Shown here: positions 20,756 through 22,518 of the stretch, in pieces
Numbering within the stretch: position 1 is the stretch's first letter
Layout: every line of letters begins with the position of its first letter
Virus record (IMG/VR): IMGVR_UViG_3300006922_000205
Coordinates: 1-22,518 of that record
Length of the DNA: 22,518 nt
From: a virus
Reading direction: 5' to 3' (one strand)
Translations under genes and position numbers: made by a program
The notes under the pieces: model-generated
Seen by the model: the letters and a program-made list of their open reading frames with translations, nothing else
Databases searched by the model: none
Told to the model about the DNA's origin: nothing

Positions 20756-21169
20756 TTAGAGGTCGCTTAATTGTGGCCTCTTTTTTTGTAATTGGAAGTG
20801 TGGCATATCAATAAATGATTTCCATAAACCACCCCACTCTAATGAAACATTTAACTGACTTGCTGATTGTAGCATTGCCGTTGCAACCATTGCTAAATGC
20901 TCCTCTTTCCAAGATGCTTTGCCATTTACATAAGCATATACATCTAATGCCTCTCCTGTTTGATGCGAACTGATTTTCTCATATCCATCGCACTTAGATA
21001 AGCCAGCTGTAAATAGTTCATATTGCTCTGCTTGTGTACGCAAACCACCATGAAGTGGTATACCAAAATCAACCTTAGTAATTTGTATTGCAAGTCTAGC
21101 CACTTTAAATATGTCTGGGTCAACACCCAGCAATCTGTTCTTGCTACTTTTACTAAATCTGAAAGGCAT
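20756..21169 (-). CDS. Endolysin, peptidase M15 (L-Ala-D-Glu/D-Ala-D-Ala type)
   Basis: A 137-residue VanY/M15-type zinc peptidase without signal peptide. Metal motifs: SSHQTGEALDVYAY gives H69 and D76, and DMPHFQL gives H124. The supporting pattern GGLRTQAEQYELF at 41-53 and SLEWGGLW before the last His match phage peptidases such as that of T5. It cuts peptide cross-links in peptidoglycan at lysis. It starts directly after the 3-TM holin stop (TAAATG), and the pair fits a holin-endolysin cassette for a Gram-negative host. Confidence 0.88.
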   Translation of the reverse strand: MPFRFSKSSKNRLLGVDPDIFKVARLAIQITKVDFGIPLHGGLRTQAEQYELFTAGLSKCDGYEKISSHQTGEALDVYAYVNGKASWKEEHLAMVATAMLQSASQLNVSLEWGGLWKSFIDMPHFQLQKKRPQLSDL

Positions 21170-21586
21170 TTACTCGCCTGTACCTTTGTATGTCTTAATA
21201 GCTTTCTCTACTGACCTACCACCAATGTAACCACCAACGCCTAACGTGATTAAGTTCCACAAGCTTTGATATTCTTTCTCTGTCATGCCTTCAGCCTCAA
21301 AGCCAAGAAAACGTGCTACAACTAATCCTGTGAAAGTAAGCATAACTAATGGCCTCCAATTAGCTGTTAACCAATGCTCTGAACTTGCTTCGCTGTTTAC
21401 TATCTTGGCCTGACCCATAAGCAATTCTGTGTTATATTCATGAACTCTGTCCATTGCTCTGCCTTGCACCTCAAGTAACAGTCGCTTCTGTTCAAGTTTT
21501 TCTTCTTTTGACGTATGTAAGTTGTCTATTAGTTCCGTAGCTGGCTTAAATATACCTGCAATAAGTTCTGTAATACCTAAGCTCAT
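21170..21586 (-). CDS. Holin of the 3TM (GTA-release) type
   Basis: A 138-residue protein. An amphipathic, charged N-terminal half (TSKEEKLEQKRLLLEVQGRA) is followed by SEHWLTANWRPLVMLTFTGL and a C-terminal GVGGYIGGRSVEKAIKTYKG. 'W..anWRPL.ml' and 'GGYIGGRS.EK' are the signature of the family named for holins that release gene-transfer agents (GTA_holin_3TM). Hydrophobic stretches at about 80-95 and 112-125 would insert in the inner membrane. Overlaps the previous gene by ATGA and is followed by the endolysin. Confidence 0.85.
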   Translation of the reverse strand: MSLGITELIAGIFKPATELIDNLHTSKEEKLEQKRLLLEVQGRAMDRVHEYNTELLMGQAKIVNSEASSEHWLTANWRPLVMLTFTGLVVARFLGFEAEGMTEKEYQSLWNLITLGVGGYIGGRSVEKAIKTYKGTGE

Positions 21587-21843
21587 TTATCAACCTTTGC
21601 ATCAAGCTTCTGGTCTATTGCATCTAGCTTAGTAAATAACCTTTGTACTATTTCATTAAACTCTGCACGTTTTATATAATTACCTGCAACAGTAACTTCT
21701 ATTTTAGTAAGTTTGTCATTAATTTCTTTATCTGATTGTTCTAAGTCTTTAACGCCTGTCCATATTGTTCTAAGCATTGCACCTAGCATAATACTTGCGC
21801 CAGTTAGTAATACGTTTACGAGATTTTGTTCCATAATAGCCAT
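21583..21843 (-). CDS. Small membrane/coiled-coil protein of the lysis cassette
   Basis: An 86-residue protein with one N-terminal membrane segment (NVLLTGASIMLGAMLRTIW) followed by heptad-like coiled coil (LEQSDKEINDKLTKIEVTVA and LFTKLDAIDQKLDAKVDK). This layout is common for accessory lysis proteins (pinholin-like or holin partners) next to a 3TM holin. The start may be ATG 21843 or the fourth codon. Overlaps both neighbours (28 and 4 bases). No spanin lipobox or Rz pattern is seen. Confidence 0.65.
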   Translation of the reverse strand: MAIMEQNLVNVLLTGASIMLGAMLRTIWTGVKDLEQSDKEINDKLTKIEVTVAGNYIKRAEFNEIVQRLFTKLDAIDQKLDAKVDK

Positions 21844-22232
21844 CGCTCATACCGACCTAGCAAAAGCTTGTAACCAATGTATGGCAAAGCCAGCCTAAAT
21901 CTAAATTGATACATAGGTTCACTGCATTCAAGATTGCAACGATTAACCCATGCTCGTTTATTTAAATCTATGAAACGTCCCTGACTTTTCACTACTAATG
22001 TCTTGGCTCCACCAAGTGTAACAGAATAGATACTGCAGCGTCTGGTCAACAACGAAAGCAATGCTCTTTTTGTACTGTTCTTGTTCAATAAATATACTGC
22101 TGTTACTGCATAGTCAAATTTGTCACCTACATAATTTCCATCGCCATTAGGTTTTATAATTTGCCAGCCATCGACTAACTTATGCTCGTCGCCAATTATC
22201 CAGTCTTTTGTTATGCTTAGTAAATTATTCAT
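21816..22232 (-). CDS. Unknown 138-residue protein
   Basis: Start ATG directly abuts the stop of the tail-fibre gene (TAAATG). Contains KLVDGWQIIKPNGDGNYVGD, a beta-like middle with SVTLGGAKTLVVKSQGRFID and a hydrophobic, basic C-terminus (FRLALPYIGYKLLLGRYERW). I recognise no family. Position between the tail fibre and the lysis genes suggests a fibre accessory or lysis-related role, but without any motif. Confidence 0.5.
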   Translation of the reverse strand: MNNLLSITKDWIIGDEHKLVDGWQIIKPNGDGNYVGDKFDYAVTAVYLLNKNSTKRALLSLLTRRCSIYSVTLGGAKTLVVKSQGRFIDLNKRAWVNRCNLECSEPMYQFRFRLALPYIGYKLLLGRYERWLLWNKIS

Positions 22233-22518
22233 TTATGCTTCTAATGCTTCTAGGCGTGTTTCTAATGCTTCAATCTTAGCAATCGCGTCTTGTAATGCTG
22301 AAGTTAGCAACGGCACTATCTTACTTTGGTCAATACCTTGATAATCTGGCACTTGACGTGTTGCCATAACTTTTTCTGTCGTTTCTCGCCATAGCTGACC
22401 TTCCTCAAGTTCATCTGGCTTCTCAACATCTGAGCTATGTATTACTTCATCAATAGCAGGGGTTAGCTCTTGCTCTTGCTCCTCATAAGTAGCCTCAACA
22501 GCAGGTGTAACAAGTTGC
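22233..22518 (-). CDS. Tail fibre / tailspike C-terminus with S74-type chaperone end
   Basis: Last 94 codons of a gene that starts beyond the window. An acidic stretch (YEEQEQELTPAIDEVIHSSD) leads to WRETTEKVMATRQVPDYQGI, then DQSKIVPLLTSALQDAIAKI and EALETRLEALEA. The 'Y..vD.skivpLLt.alqe.iakieALEtrl..LE' end is typical of phage tail fibres carrying an intramolecular chaperone (peptidase S74). That domain trimerises the fibre and then cuts itself off. The catalytic Ser/Lys lies further upstream and is not in view. It would bind the host receptor. Confidence 0.8.
   Translation of the reverse strand, partial: QLVTPAVEATYEEQEQELTPAIDEVIHSSDVEKPDELEEGQLWRETTEKVMATRQVPDYQGIDQSKIVPLLTSALQDAIAKIEALETRLEALEA

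Noticed and set aside
20763-20771. GCTTAATTG, matching the core of the early leader box
   Set aside because: It lies in the end of the endolysin coding sequence, its flanking arms do not pair as in the other three boxes, and no matching promoter stands before it.
1-22518. Integrase, CRISPR array, transposon ends or rRNA
   Set aside because: No tyrosine or serine recombinase motifs, no regularly spaced repeats of array type, no terminal inverted repeats with a transposase, and no rRNA-like tract were seen on either strand.

Overview
The window is most of a tailed-phage genome, AT-rich throughout, with siphovirus (non-contractile tail) morphogenesis genes. Portal (DUF4055 type), MuF-like protein, P22-type coat, Phage_tube_2-type tail tube, frameshifted tail chaperone and tape measure occur in the expected order. 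The small DUF6321-like protein and the AT-rich coding resemble uncultured marine phages of alphaproteobacteria, but the host cannot be fixed from the sequence. No integrase, canonical tRNA, rRNA, CRISPR array or insertion sequence was seen, and the longest gene-free stretch is about 170 bases.

Layout. Nearly everything reads on the minus strand, so gene order runs from high to low coordinates. 22518-20756 holds the end of a tail fibre with an S74-type C-terminus, two small proteins, a 3-TM holin and an M15 peptidase endolysin. 20683-19502 is a calcineurin-like phosphoesterase. 17633-19557 is a plus-strand cassette: HExxH zincin, HTH protein, a 60-aa unknown, an HNH nuclease and a 104-aa unknown. 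17465-12980 is the replication/recombination operon: Erf annealing protein, YqaJ/lambda-type exonuclease, SSB, NinB, RusA, a DUF1376 replication protein and a probable replication partner. 12978-11286 holds small regulatory genes and a dATP/dGTP diphosphohydrolase-like protein. 11323-8274 is terminase small subunit, terminase large subunit and portal. 8264-7062 is a ParB-fold protein and a Mom-like DNA hypermodification enzyme. 6975-1 is head and tail morphogenesis, ending in the first 27 codons of the tape measure protein.

How it works together. Three promoters, two divergent at 17481-17613 and one at 13184-13233, share a -35 TTTACA, a 17-bp spacer and a 12-bp leader box just upstream of the ribosome site. 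This suggests coordinated early control. Recombination and replication genes prepare concatemeric DNA, terminase packages it through the portal into a P22-like capsid, Mom may modify adenines to evade restriction, and holin plus endolysin end the cycle.

Most notable: the last codons of the mom-like gene, which are much richer in G+C than their surroundings, can fold as a D-arm-less tRNA-like element. It has a 7-bp acceptor-like stem, a 7-bp internal hairpin, a T-arm with loop TGCGACT and a templated 3' CCA (7137-7069, minus strand). This may be a tRNA mimic or processed RNA overprinted on a protein gene. Also notable are a canonical A AAT TTT frameshift site in the tail chaperone, a 19-bp perfect palindrome at an early promoter, and hexamer repeats inside the replication gene.
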